From assembly GCF_949987515.2 (NCBI RefSeq), contig NC_082684.1:52790006-52854005 (forward strand): 64,000 nucleotides of DNA, given 5' to 3'. The notes beneath the pieces were generated by a model. It did not search any database, was not told where the DNA came from, and worked only from the letters and a program-made list of their open reading frames with translations. The stretch is from Delphinus delphis (Eukaryota > Chordata > Mammalia > Artiodactyla > Delphinidae). Positions 1 through 9,010 of this stretch are shown one piece after another (within the stretch, counting starts at the first letter, position 1; every line of letters begins with the position of its first letter). Both the position numbers and the translations under genes were made by a program.

Positions 1-393
1 CACACACACAGAGCTCCTTTTCAAATGTTTATAAACTTACTGGTTCAATGCACTTAAGCAAATCTCTGTCCAATCATTGGCTACTCACTAAACTAAGCAG
101 AAACTTCAATGACTACACATGACAAAGAGTACAGACTTTCTAGAAGTATTCTAGAAGATTCATTAAACAGCAGCAACAAAAAAACTGTCAGGATGGGGAT
201 CTTATTTATTAAATTGTAGTATCAACAACAAAAAGGATGGCCCATATACAGGTTTAAAAAATTCAAAAGAAACCATCCCTGAGGAAGCTCAGATGATGAA
301 CTCCCCCCTCCCCACCCCCCCAATAAAAACCCTTTAAACCAGCTATTAATAATATATTCACCAAGCTAAAACTATTATATAAAAACTAAAATG
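1..393. other. Window edge, no recognised gene
   Basis: Opens with the end of a (CA)n tract (bases 1-11) and continues as AT-rich DNA with a C-rich stretch near 305-320. No element or coding frame is recognisable. Confidence 0.5.
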
Positions 394-410
394 AAAAATT
401 CACTAGTGGG

Positions 411-733
411 GGGCTTCCCTGGTGGCGCAGTGGTTAAGAATCCGCCTGCCAATGCAGGGGACAAGGGTTTGATCCCTGGTCCGGGGAGATCCCACATGCT
501 GCAGAGCAAATAAGCCAATGCACCACAACTACTGAGCCTACACTCTAGAGCCCGTGAGCCACAACTACTGAGCCTGCATGCTCTAAGGCCTGTGCTCCAC
601 AACAAGAGAAGCCACTGCAATGAGAAGCCCGTGCACCGCAACAAAGAGTAGCCCCTGCTCACCACAACTAGAGAAAGCCCACATGCAGCAATGAAGACTG
701 AATGCAGCCAATAAATAAATAAATTTATTTTAA
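411..733 (+). mobile_element. CHR-family tRNA-derived SINE, long older form
   Basis: A Pol III-type SINE, non-autonomous and moved by L1 proteins. It begins GGGCTTCCCTGGTGGCGCAG, which contains the A-box-like TGGCGCAGTGG, and a tRNA-like head runs to about 500. The longer tail has 'ACAACTACTGAGCC' repeats and ends in an (AAAT)n tract. Target-site duplications AAAAATTCACTAGTGGGG lie at about 394-411 and 734-751, so both ends are complete. Internal divergence makes it older than the short CHR copies elsewhere in the window. The minus-strand open frame across it is not a gene. Confidence 0.9.
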
Positions 734-1167
734 AAAAATTCACTAGTGGGGCTCAACAGCAGATTTGAGCTGGCAGAAGAAGTGTAAATTCAAAGATAGA
801 TAAATTGAGATTATCCAGTCTGAAGAATAGAAAGAAGAAAGAAAAATGAGCAGAGCCTCAGAAACCTGTGAGACACCATCAAGTGTTCTAAGATGTACAT
901 AATAGGAATCCTATAAGGAGAGGAGAAAGGGCCAGGAAGAATGTTTGAAGAAGTGATGGCTAAAACTCCCCAAATTTGATGAAAAATGTTAATCTACATA
1001 CCAATTCCAAGTAGGATAAACTCAAAGAATTCCATACCAACACACATTATAGTTATACTGTCAAAAGCCAAAGACAAAGAGGGAATCTTAAATATACCAA
1101 GAGAAAGCACCTCATAATACATGCAAGGGATTCCCAGTAAGACTTTCAGCTGCCTTGATTAGGAAGC

Positions 1168-1398
1168 ATGGAGGCCAGAAGAGAGTGGAATGACATATTC
1201 AAAGTACTGAAAGAAAAAAATTGTCAACCAAGAATTCTATATCCAGACAAACTATCCTTTAAAATTAAGGAGAAATTAAGATATCCCCAGAAAAACAAAC
1301 TGAGAGAATTTGTCAACAGTAGACATGCTCTGCAAAATAAAGTACAAAGTCCTAACCCAAATCCACATGTAGAAATAAAGAGCACAGAAAAACAATAA
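1168..1398 (+). pseudogene. L1 ORF1p C-terminal remnant
   Basis: A 76-codon open remnant of the L1 nucleic-acid-binding protein. The order MEARREW-NDIFKVLKEKN-CQPRILYP-DKLSFKIKEK-LR is the conserved C-terminal domain. The young L1 at 56.1 kb in this window shows the same order (QARREWQDIFKVMKEKNLQPRLLY). The upstream part is frameshifted, so no functional protein is expected. Confidence 0.75.
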
Positions 1399-2334
1399 CT
1401 GCATACATGCATAAAAAAGACAGGAAGAACATGTTTTTGTTTATAACTATTCTCCTATTTGATTTAAAAGACAAAAGTGTAAAGCAATAGTTTTAAAACT
1501 TTGTTGATGGGTTTATAATATATGAAGTTGTAACTTGTATGACAGTTTTAGCACAAAGCAGGGGAGGGGCAAACAGAGCTATATTGGAGCAAAATTTTTT
1601 CATACTTTGAAATTGAGTTGGTATTAGTCCTAACTAGATGGTTTTAGATTAAGATGTTAATTACATACCCCAAGGCAACTACTGAGAAAATCATTCAAAA
1701 AATATAAAGAACATCAAAGGAATTAAAATTGTATACTAGATAATATCTAGTTAGCACAAAAGTAGAGAATAATGGAAGAATTGAGGAAGAAAATGACATA
1801 AGGTGTATAAAAACAAAAAGTATAATGATAGACATAAGCTCAATCTTATTGTTAATTACATTGAATGTAAATTGATTACAGATCTCAATCAAAATTAAAA
1901 ATCAAAAAATAAACCACAAAGGAAATTGGAAAATACTGAGATGAATGAAATGAAGACACCACATACCAAAATGTACTTGATGCTGCTAAAGCAGTACTTA
2001 TAGCTGTAAATAACTATATTAAAAAAGAAGATATCCTTAAATCAATAACCTTTTACCTAAGAAACCAGAAAAAAAAAAAAGGGCAAACTAAATGGAGAGC
2101 AATCAGAAGGAAGGAAAAAATAAAGGTTAGAATGGAAACAAATGAATCAGGGAATGGAAAAACACTAGAGAACATCAACAAAACTAAAAATTGCTTCTTT
2201 TAAAAGATCCAAAATTGCCAAACCTATAGCTAGAATGACCAAGGAAAACAAGAGGAGACTCAAATTACTAAAGCAAGGAATGAAACAACGGACATCACTA
2301 TTGACTTTGTAGAAATTAAAAGGTTTATCAGGAA

Positions 2335-2830
2335 ATACTATTGCATCATATATCTTTGGCTACTGTCTTTATCACAAATATAGTGCCCAAAACAACACAG
2401 ACTTATTATTTTATAGTTCTTTAGTTCCAAAGTCTGAAATGACTCTCACTGGGTTAAAAGCAAGGTATCAGCCAGGCTGCATTCCTTTCTGGAGGCTTTA
2501 GGGGAGTACCGGTTTCCTTGCTCTTTCTAGCTTCTATAGGGTGCCCACATCTCTTTGTGGCCCTCTTCCTTCTCCTCTTCCTGTGATGGACATATTCTCA
2601 TTTCACATCAGTCTGACCTCTTCTTTTGCCTTCCTATTCCATGCTTAAGGACCCTAGTGATTACATTGGGCCCTCCTGGATAATCCAGAATACTCTCCCT
2701 ATTTTAAGGTCAGCTGGTTAGCAACTTTTATTTCTTCTGCTACCTTAATTTCCCTTTGCCATTCAAGGTAAAATATTCACAGGTTCACAGGTTCGTGGGC
2801 ATCTTTGGAGGGCTGTTATTCTGCCTACCA
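2335..2830 (-). mobile_element. MaLR-type LTR (MLT1-like) nested in the old L1
   Basis: L1 ORF2 similarity stops near 2335 and restarts near 2835. The sequence between looks like an antisense mammalian MaLR LTR: AACAACACAGACTTATTATTT, then TTCTGGAGGCTTTAGGGGAG, then CCTCTTCCTTCTCCTCTTCC, then ATTACATTGGGCCC and a CTGCCTACC end. It is too diverged for exact ends or a target-site duplication. The nesting shows that it entered after the L1. Confidence 0.5.
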
Positions 2831-2941
2831 AAATGATAAAACTAGATGCCCAAAGAAGTAGATAACCTAGATGAAATCGAAAAAATCCCTATAAAGATAC
2901 AAACTACTGAAACTGACTTTAGAAGAAATAGAAAAACCTGA

Positions 2942-2965
2942 ATATATATATATATTATATATAAC
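2942..2965. repeat. (AT)n microsatellite
   Basis: A short imperfect TA dinucleotide run inside the old L1. Confidence 0.7.
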
Positions 2966-3110
2966 AAGTAAATAGATTTTTACTTTTGGTAAGAATTTTT
3001 AAAATTCCAACAAAAGAAAGCCTAGGTACACATAGCTTCATTGGTGATCTACCAAACTTCTAAATGAGAATTAATAATATTCCTTCACAAATTCTTTCCC
3101 TATCCCCCCC

Positions 3111-3134
3111 ACCACACACACACACACACACACA
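3111..3134. repeat. (CA)n microsatellite
   Basis: About 11 CA units after a C-rich tract, inside the old L1 fragment. Confidence 0.8.
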
Positions 3135-3445
3135 AAAAGAGTAGGAAATACTTTCCAACTTATTTTCTGAGGTCAGTGTTACCTGAAGCCAAAACTGGAT
3201 AGACATCACAATAAAATTAAAGGCCAATATCTCTTATGAGTATAGATGAAAAAAATCAACAAAATGCTGGCAAACCAAATCAAGAAGCATTTATGAAAGA
3301 TTATACAGCATGACAAATGGGATTTATCACAGGAGTTTAAGGTTGATTCAACATCTGAAAATCAATCAATGTTAGTAAACAACAAAAAATTACATGATCA
3401 TTTCAATAAATACATGAAAGTATTTGACAAAATCCATAACGTTTT

Positions 3446-4845
3446 AAAATTCAGGTAAACAGAAGGAGAGAGAGGGCAGTAAACTTTAAAGGAGTAAAAG
3501 AATCATAGATAAGTCCTGTGAGAACTGGAATGAAGGGAAGAAACAGAGAGAAAAAATATAAGTGAGGGAGCATAGTTTGATCATTTTATTTCATGTGAAA
3601 AAATACAACTTTCTTTAAATACAGATACATTGCTTCGAATTGATTGATTGCTGGTATTATCAAATTAAAACTATATAATTATCCAATTTATGTACATAAG
3701 TGCTTTTCCTCCTCCGAAGTTTGCATGACATTCTAACCCAAGCCAGATCTGAGTTAGGTCTGTGCTGATTCTGTGATTAGAAAATATCAAAACTGCATAT
3801 TTTCAGCCTTGACCCTCTCAATCATGCGAGTTGGCCTGTGCCTGGCTAAAGTGTTCATGGTTTTCTCATTTGTTCAGCCCCATAGTAGTTTTTCAGCCTT
3901 TGTTGAATGGTTAAAAAATTGTCACAATATTTAAAATATGTGAACTTGATGCATCTGCTTCAACAATTTGATTGTTGCCTCTAAAACTCATATCCGAAGC
4001 TGTTATTTTTTTGTCAGTTCTAGCATAAAATGTTTTGAATATTTTTATCTTATTAGAGAATTTGACTTTTATAGGTTTTGTTCCCTAGTATCTAGAAACC
4101 TTAAGCTCCTAGAAATTCAAGAAAATATTATTGAAAGGTTCTTAGCCTTCTTTTCAGTGTATCAAAAGTACTAATAAAAGCCTACATTTACCTATCATAA
4201 GGCTACAAAGAATACCTAAGGAATCAAGATCATTTGTTTAAAAATAGATTCATGCAACGTGGAAATACAATGCTATAGTTAGATCCTGCTGAATAGAAGC
4301 CCTGACTGTATGTCTGCCTGTCTTTCTATCTATTTATATGTTAAAACTGGAAAGCTAATGTTGTTTCAAAATCAAATAAGTTGGTAAAAAAAAAAAAATC
4401 TCTTTAAGAAAAATCTGTCTTAAAAGGCAATATAGAAGTCGTAAACGAAAGGCTTCAGATAGTGCAATGCCTACCTCCTTAGGTTGGAGAAGATGTGGAA
4501 AAATATATCAATATGTAAATCAAATTTTATGTTTAAAGGAATGATTAGCACCTACTTTAAAAATTGACAAATATTCAGCATTATGAGTTTATTAATTAAT
4601 TTTAGATTGTCATGGCAAACTTATAAATAGTACATCTCAACTAGTATCTTTTGTTTGCATGTAGAGATTTCCAGGTGTGGTGTAGTTTTTGTTTGCCTGT
4701 GTCCAATGGTAATGAATAATTATCAAAAATGGTTCCCCAAATCTAGAAAGATAAATTTAAAATAAAAACATCATCATAAGTTAAAATAAAAACATCACCC
4801 AAAAATAGGTGATGAGAGTTAATGCTAGAAAATATTCTAAGCGTT
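3446..4845. other. Unique AT-rich DNA
   Basis: No transposable element, gene or RNA recognised. A 14-bp near-repeat (AAATAAAAACATCA) occurs twice at about 4758-4797. The longest frame, 3968-4174, is short and AT-driven, and I do not call it a gene. Confidence 0.5.
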
Positions 4846-4849
4846 TTTC

Positions 4850-4985
4850 TTTCCTTGTGAACTCAAGAAGTCATTACAGCCACTCTATTATCAAATGAGA
4901 TGGGAAGGACCAGAGAGGTAAAGGAGCATGCAGAGGCGTGCAGCTAGTAAGTGGCTGAACTGAGATTTGAATCCAGACAAGCAGG
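4850..4985 (+). mobile_element. MIR SINE fragment
   Basis: Carries the MIR signature in order: CAGAGAGGTAAAG, GCAGCTAGTAAGTGGCTGAACTG and GATTTGAATCCAGAC. This is an ancient mammalian tRNA-derived SINE with no visible ends. Confidence 0.7.
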
Positions 4986-5469
4986 CCTTCATTCATAATC
5001 ATTATAGTACACTGCAATTTTTTCTTTTCTTTCATTTAGACAAAACATCTCTCATTCCTCTTTCCTCTCAACTTTACCAACATCCCCAAAGTAAATGCAT
5101 TAAAAATAGGTTAAAAATGTATTCTTTTAGGAAAAGTATATCTAGATTTTATGGCATTAAAATTGTTGGAGGTTATTCACGTGCTTCCATTTTTTCCCTG
5201 TGTGGTATAACAGACACATAGTTAATGCTTACATTACTCAGATAGATGAGCAAGTTCAGACATTTTTTTAAGAAATATTATGGAAAGTTGGACTCAAATG
5301 TAGCAAGACTGATCTCTCGTTCTGCACATGAAAATTAATCTCATTATTACCATGGCTGTAGCAATAGTAGATTTTTAAAGGACACCACTGATTATAGCAG
5401 TATCTTTACATTTAGCTTCTGCAAAGAATTACGTTTGACATAGTTTTAAAGTATAAAATAATCTTGTTT
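4986..5469. other. Unique AT-rich DNA
   Basis: Nothing recognised on either strand. An 84-codon frame starting within the MIR and running to 5221 lacks any domain or repeat-free support. Confidence 0.45.
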
Positions 5470-5481
5470 AAAACTTGTTTA

Positions 5482-5833
5482 GGGACTTCCCTGGTGGCAC
5501 TGTGGTTAGGTGGTTAGCCAATGCAGGGGACACGGATTCGATCCCTCGCCCAGGAGGATCCCACATGCTCCAGAGAAGCTAAGCCCATGCACCACAACTA
5601 CTGAGCCTGCACTCTAGAGCCCATGAGCCACAACTACTGAGCCTGTGTGCTTCAACTACTGAAGCCCGCATGCCTGGGCCCCGTGTTCCACACAGAGAAG
5701 CCACCTCAATGAGAAGCCCACGCACTGCAGCGAAGAGTGGTCCCTGCTCGCCGCACCTAGCGAAAGCCTGCCTGTAGCAACAAAGACCCAATTCAGCCAA
5801 AAATAAATAATAAATAAATTAATTAATTAAAAA
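5482..5833 (+). mobile_element. CHR-family SINE, long older form
   Basis: Starts GGGACTTCCCTGGTGGCAC and has the tRNA-like head, the CACAACTACTGAGCC repeats and an (AATAA)n tail. Target-site duplications are AAAACTTGTTTA at 5470-5481 and AAAATTTGTTTA at 5834-5845, with one mismatch. The head carries substitutions and a small duplication (TTAGGTGGTTAG), so it is an older copy. Confidence 0.9.
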
Positions 5834-5845
5834 AAAATTTGTTTA

Positions 5846-6347
5846 AAAATCACCTTGCTTCTTTGAGACTGAAGACATTATTCATGGAAATGAGGTTACA
5901 TTGTTTGCATTATGTTATTATCCCATTTAAAGGACTATGAATGTGTGTGTGTACTTAATTTAAATAAATTTATTTGGCAGTATGGTTAATAGTAAGGTAT
6001 AAATTCTTTTTGTATTACTACTAAGATTATGAAATTTCCTTTAGAAAATATATACGACTATTAACAGTTTTTATTGTATGTATTCAGAGTGGTGATGAAA
6101 CAATTTTCTACAAAGAATAACCATTCTTTTAGATCTTTAGAGCTATTGATACCATCCACATATGTACCACAAATAAATTGAATTGAGGTTCTGTTTTGTT
6201 TGCTTGTTTGTTTTTAATCCCAGTGCTTTTGCTCTGCTCACATTTGCTCTATGACAAATAAAAATTTCTGAACTTGGAACTAAAGATGTGGTTTATAACC
6301 AAACTTGAACAAAGATTACTGGTCCACCTGATTATTTGACTAGTTTT
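5846..6347. other. Unique AT-rich DNA
   Basis: No element or gene recognised. Confidence 0.45.
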
Positions 6348-6362
6348 CTTATCATCATTCTT

Positions 6363-6683
6363 TTTTTTTTTTTTAAGAAGATGTTGGGGGTAGGAGTTTA
6401 TTAATTAATTAATTTATTTTTGGCTGTGTTGGGTCTTCGTTTCTGTGCAAGGGCTTTCTCTAGTTGTGGCAAGTGGGGGCCACTCTTCATCGCGGTGCGT
6501 GGGCCTCTCACTATGGCGGCCTCTCTTGTTGCGGAGCACAGGCTCCAGACGTGCAGGCTCAGTAGTTGTGGCTCACGGGCCTAGTTGCTCCGCGGCACGT
6601 GGGATCCTCACAGACCAGGGCTCGAACCCGTGTCCCTTGCATTAGCAGGCAGATTCTCAACCACTGCGCCACCAGGGAAGCCC
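6363..6683 (-). mobile_element. CHR-family SINE, long form, minus strand
   Basis: Poly-T at 6361-6374 is the reverse of the 3' tail, and the element ends ACCAGGGAAGCCCC, its 5' end reversed. Perfect target-site duplications CTTATCATCATTCTT flank it at 6348-6362 and 6684-6698. It lies tail-to-tail with the SINE at 5482. Confidence 0.92.
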
Positions 6684-6929
6684 CTTATCATCATTCTTAA
6701 ATGAATATATAAACATGTTTTTATTTAAAATAAGCCATATGCAAGATATTATAACATGTAAGGTAACTTAATTCTCAGACGTAAATCTTCATTTAAAAAG
6801 CACTAAGTTAATGTGTTTTCTCATTTTAAACCGCAGTGTGATTGTATATTTGTATTAATGGGCAGTAATAGCAACAGCATGTGATACTCGGTGGTTATTG
6901 CCTTCTCTCTTCAGTGCTAAATATTTTGG

Positions 6930-7080
6930 ATTTATCATATTTAATAATAACCATAGGTAAAGTAAGGGATATAATTTATATCCATTTACAAATACTCAAC
7001 TGATACTTACAGAATTTAACTAACTTGCTCACGGGCATACTAGGAGGAAGCACAGGGCCAGATTTTAAATCGAAGACTTC
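6930..7080 (+). mobile_element. Probable MIR fragment
   Basis: Weak MIR-like order: a TATCCATTTACAAAT region, then AACTTGCTCACGGGCATACTAG, then CACAGGGCCAGATTTTAAAT. Divergence is high. Confidence 0.45.
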
Positions 7081-7084
7081 TTTG

Positions 7085-7130
7085 ATTTAACCTCTGTATT
7101 TAACCTCTGTAGAACCTCTGTACTTAACCT
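7085..7130 (+). repeat. 13-bp tandem repeat, about 3.5 copies
   Basis: Unit ATTTAACCTCTGT at 7085-7097 and 7098-7110, then a partial AGAACCTCTGT and ACTTAACCT. It looks like a local slippage array. Confidence 0.8.
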
Positions 7131-7315
7131 ATTTTGAACTTTGAAAGAATTTCATAAAGCAATAACCAGCTTTCATGCTTTTACGTGGATAAACCTGGGA
7201 ATGTCAAGTAGTTGTGAAAATACTATTTCTGTATCAGCTACAGCCAGTTCATCTCCTACCATCCCACTTCCTTGGCATCGCTGATTCCCAACTCCTACTC
7301 TCCCCTCTTTGTATT

Positions 7316-7353
7316 CTCTCCAGGCCAAATCCTGGAGGATTTGGCCTGGAGAG
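7316..7353. repeat. Perfect 17-bp inverted repeat with 4-base loop
   Basis: Arm CTCTCCAGGCCAAATCC at 7316-7332, loop TGGA, and arm GGATTTGGCCTGGAGAG at 7337-7353. It can form a strong hairpin in DNA or RNA. Short open frames read across it on both strands, so each contains the same peptide (QAKS.RIWPGE), which explains them as a by-product of the symmetry. Confidence 0.9.
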
Positions 7354-7924
7354 CACCTGGGAAAAGAAAAGACGAAAGATGAGGTAGTAGAGGAGAGCAA
7401 ATTCCTAGAGTCTCCTCCTTCAGTCTTTGCTTCTTTGGGGCATCAACAAAGTGATACAAAGTGTAGGTACAAGGATGAAAAGGCAAAGGGCCAGTGTTCA
7501 GAGGTTTCACAACCTGTAATTAATGCGGCAGTTGCTGACTGCAGTTCTGTCCATGTTAACTACTGTCTTTTATTGCAGTCCTGCCCGTCTTCTATACTGA
7601 AATGCCTAAAATATACTGAACCCCGTTTTTCTCTAAGATGTAGCTGAGTCTTAATTCATTCTCTAATGTACAAAAGCCCACTACAAAATTTATCTATTAT
7701 TTAGCTTTCACTATCTTATAAAGAAAAAATAGGTTAGGACTAAAATGGAGCTGTTTTCTTCTAGAATCCCTTTAAGTAATTTGTGTGCGACACCTTCATT
7801 AAAAACGCTAGGGCCTAAGTATATGCTTCAGGAAAATATACCTTGAAGAGAATTTGCGGAAATAAGTGGTGCAGTTCCTCTGTGAGTTACAGAGGGTAAT
7901 CTTTTTTGAAATAAAAGTGAGAAT
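7354..7924. other. Unique DNA, no gene supported
   Basis: A 112-codon plus-strand frame (7309-7647) covers the hairpin and part of this stretch. It has no domain, repeat or splice context that would support coding. Confidence 0.4.
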
Positions 7925-7929
7925 TTAAC

Positions 7930-8095
7930 ATTAATTCATTCAGTTTACTGTGAGCCTAAAATGAACCAGATACCATTCTAGGCACTAGGTCTCAACGTGA
8001 ACAACGTTAAAGGCCTTGGCTTTATGGAGGTTCACTGAAGAAAAGAAAGAGGCTAACCCAGGAACTGGAGGAACCAAGAAACACTTTTGAGGTTT
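7930..8095 (-). mobile_element. L2 3'-end fragment, antisense
   Basis: The order ATTCATTCAGTTTACTG, then CAGATACCATTCTAGGCACTAGG, then GTGAACAACG is the reverse of the common L2 3' end (which runs ...CAGTGCCTAGAACAGTGCCTGGC...). The element is old and its ends are not defined. Confidence 0.6.
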
Positions 8096-8403
8096 TAAAG
8101 TAATCTGAAGCCCCAGACACACAGCCCCAGTTCTGGAGATCTCCTCCCCCGCTACTCTTCTGGGATATCCAGACCCCTTGTCAAAACCAAAGGGGCTTCC
8201 CTTTGTGGCTTTTATGAGTTTCCATTTCTAATGGAGACAGAGGAAAAGTTCTTCACATGTGTGGAATAAATGCTTGACATCCCAACTAAGGGCTTTGAAT
8301 TTGTCTTCCCATAGAAATGCGACAGTTCTCTTCATAGTCAATGGACGTTGCCGCCTGCTCCAATAATATTATGACTTAAGTAGATTCTGTGAGTCAACTG
8401 AGA

Positions 8404-8435
8404 TGTGTGTAGGTTTATATATAAACCTACACACA
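8404..8435. repeat. Perfect 32-bp palindrome
   Basis: Arms TGTGTGTAGGTTTA (8404-8417) and TAAACCTACACACA (8422-8435) around a self-complementary TATA, so all 32 bases pair symmetrically with no spacer. Confidence 0.92.
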
Positions 8436-8910
8436 CAAAGACATAACCTCACATAAATGAGTGCAGATATATTCCTATTACTCTTGGAAACATATATTCA
8501 GAAGCAAATATTACATAAAATTGGTCCACATTATTAATTGATGAATAATTGCATGTTCTGTGCTTCCTGATTGTGACCAGCTGACCTCGAGTGCTTTCTG
8601 CCAGGACTCTTCCCATCATACCCAGTTACATGGTGCTCTCAGACTGTGCCTTGTTAGTTTGCATTTCTTGTCTTTGCCAGATTGTCGTCCCTGTTAAAGC
8701 TCTATCATTTTGCCTGAACCATGTTTTCCAAGTTCATATTAAAAGGAACCTCCTATGTAAAATATTTCCCCCCACTATCTGTAACCTCCCCTCTTGTGAA
8801 TAATCATAAAATTCTGTTTGCATTTATTTCATGGTACAAATATACCATTTGGGGTAATAGTTTTGTTATTCTTTTAAATCCAGAATGCTCTCCATTTCAC
8901 CATCATACCA
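8436..8910. other. Unique DNA
   Basis: Two overlapping 70-residue frames (8591-8803 and 8721-8939) have no recognisable domain. Nothing else recognised. Confidence 0.4.
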
Positions 8911-8914
8911 GTTA

Positions 8915-9010
8915 TTTAAAGGCAAGGATTGAGTTTTAAATATCTGAATATTCCTTCAAAGTACCTAGCACAGATCACATACCTCGGTGAACACAGCTGG
9001 TTCATAAACT
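8915..9010 (+). mobile_element. Possible L2 3'-end fragment
   Basis: AGGCAAGGATTGAGTTTTAA followed by AAAGTACCTAGCACAGATCACATA recalls the L2 3' end. The match is weak. Confidence 0.35.

Larger units (their letters stand above)
770..3445 (+). mobile_element. Old L1 fragment, ORF1 3' part into ORF2 reverse transcriptase, interrupted
   Basis: A degraded LINE-1 in sense orientation. The 840-1140 part resembles the ORF1 RNA-binding region. At 1168-1398 a readable stretch (MEARREWNDIFKVLKEKN) matches the ORF1 C-terminal domain. ORF2-like sequence follows at about 1980-2080 (the AAKAV...IKxY region) and 2170-2250 (INKTK..FF). After an inserted LTR at about 2335-2830, the ORF2 track resumes at 2840-2930 and continues to the start of the reverse-transcriptase domain near 3220-3440. 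Many stops and indels make it long dead. The subfamily (an L1M type is likely) cannot be fixed by eye. Confidence 0.75.

Noticed and set aside
411..500. tRNA-like gene heads in CHR elements
   Set aside because: The A and B boxes belong to a SINE; there is no intact cloverleaf, so none of the sixteen heads is called as a tRNA gene.
7309..7647. 112-codon frame, with similar peptides on the opposite strand
   Set aside because: The shared peptide QAKS.RIWPGE on both strands comes from the inverted repeat at 7316-7353.
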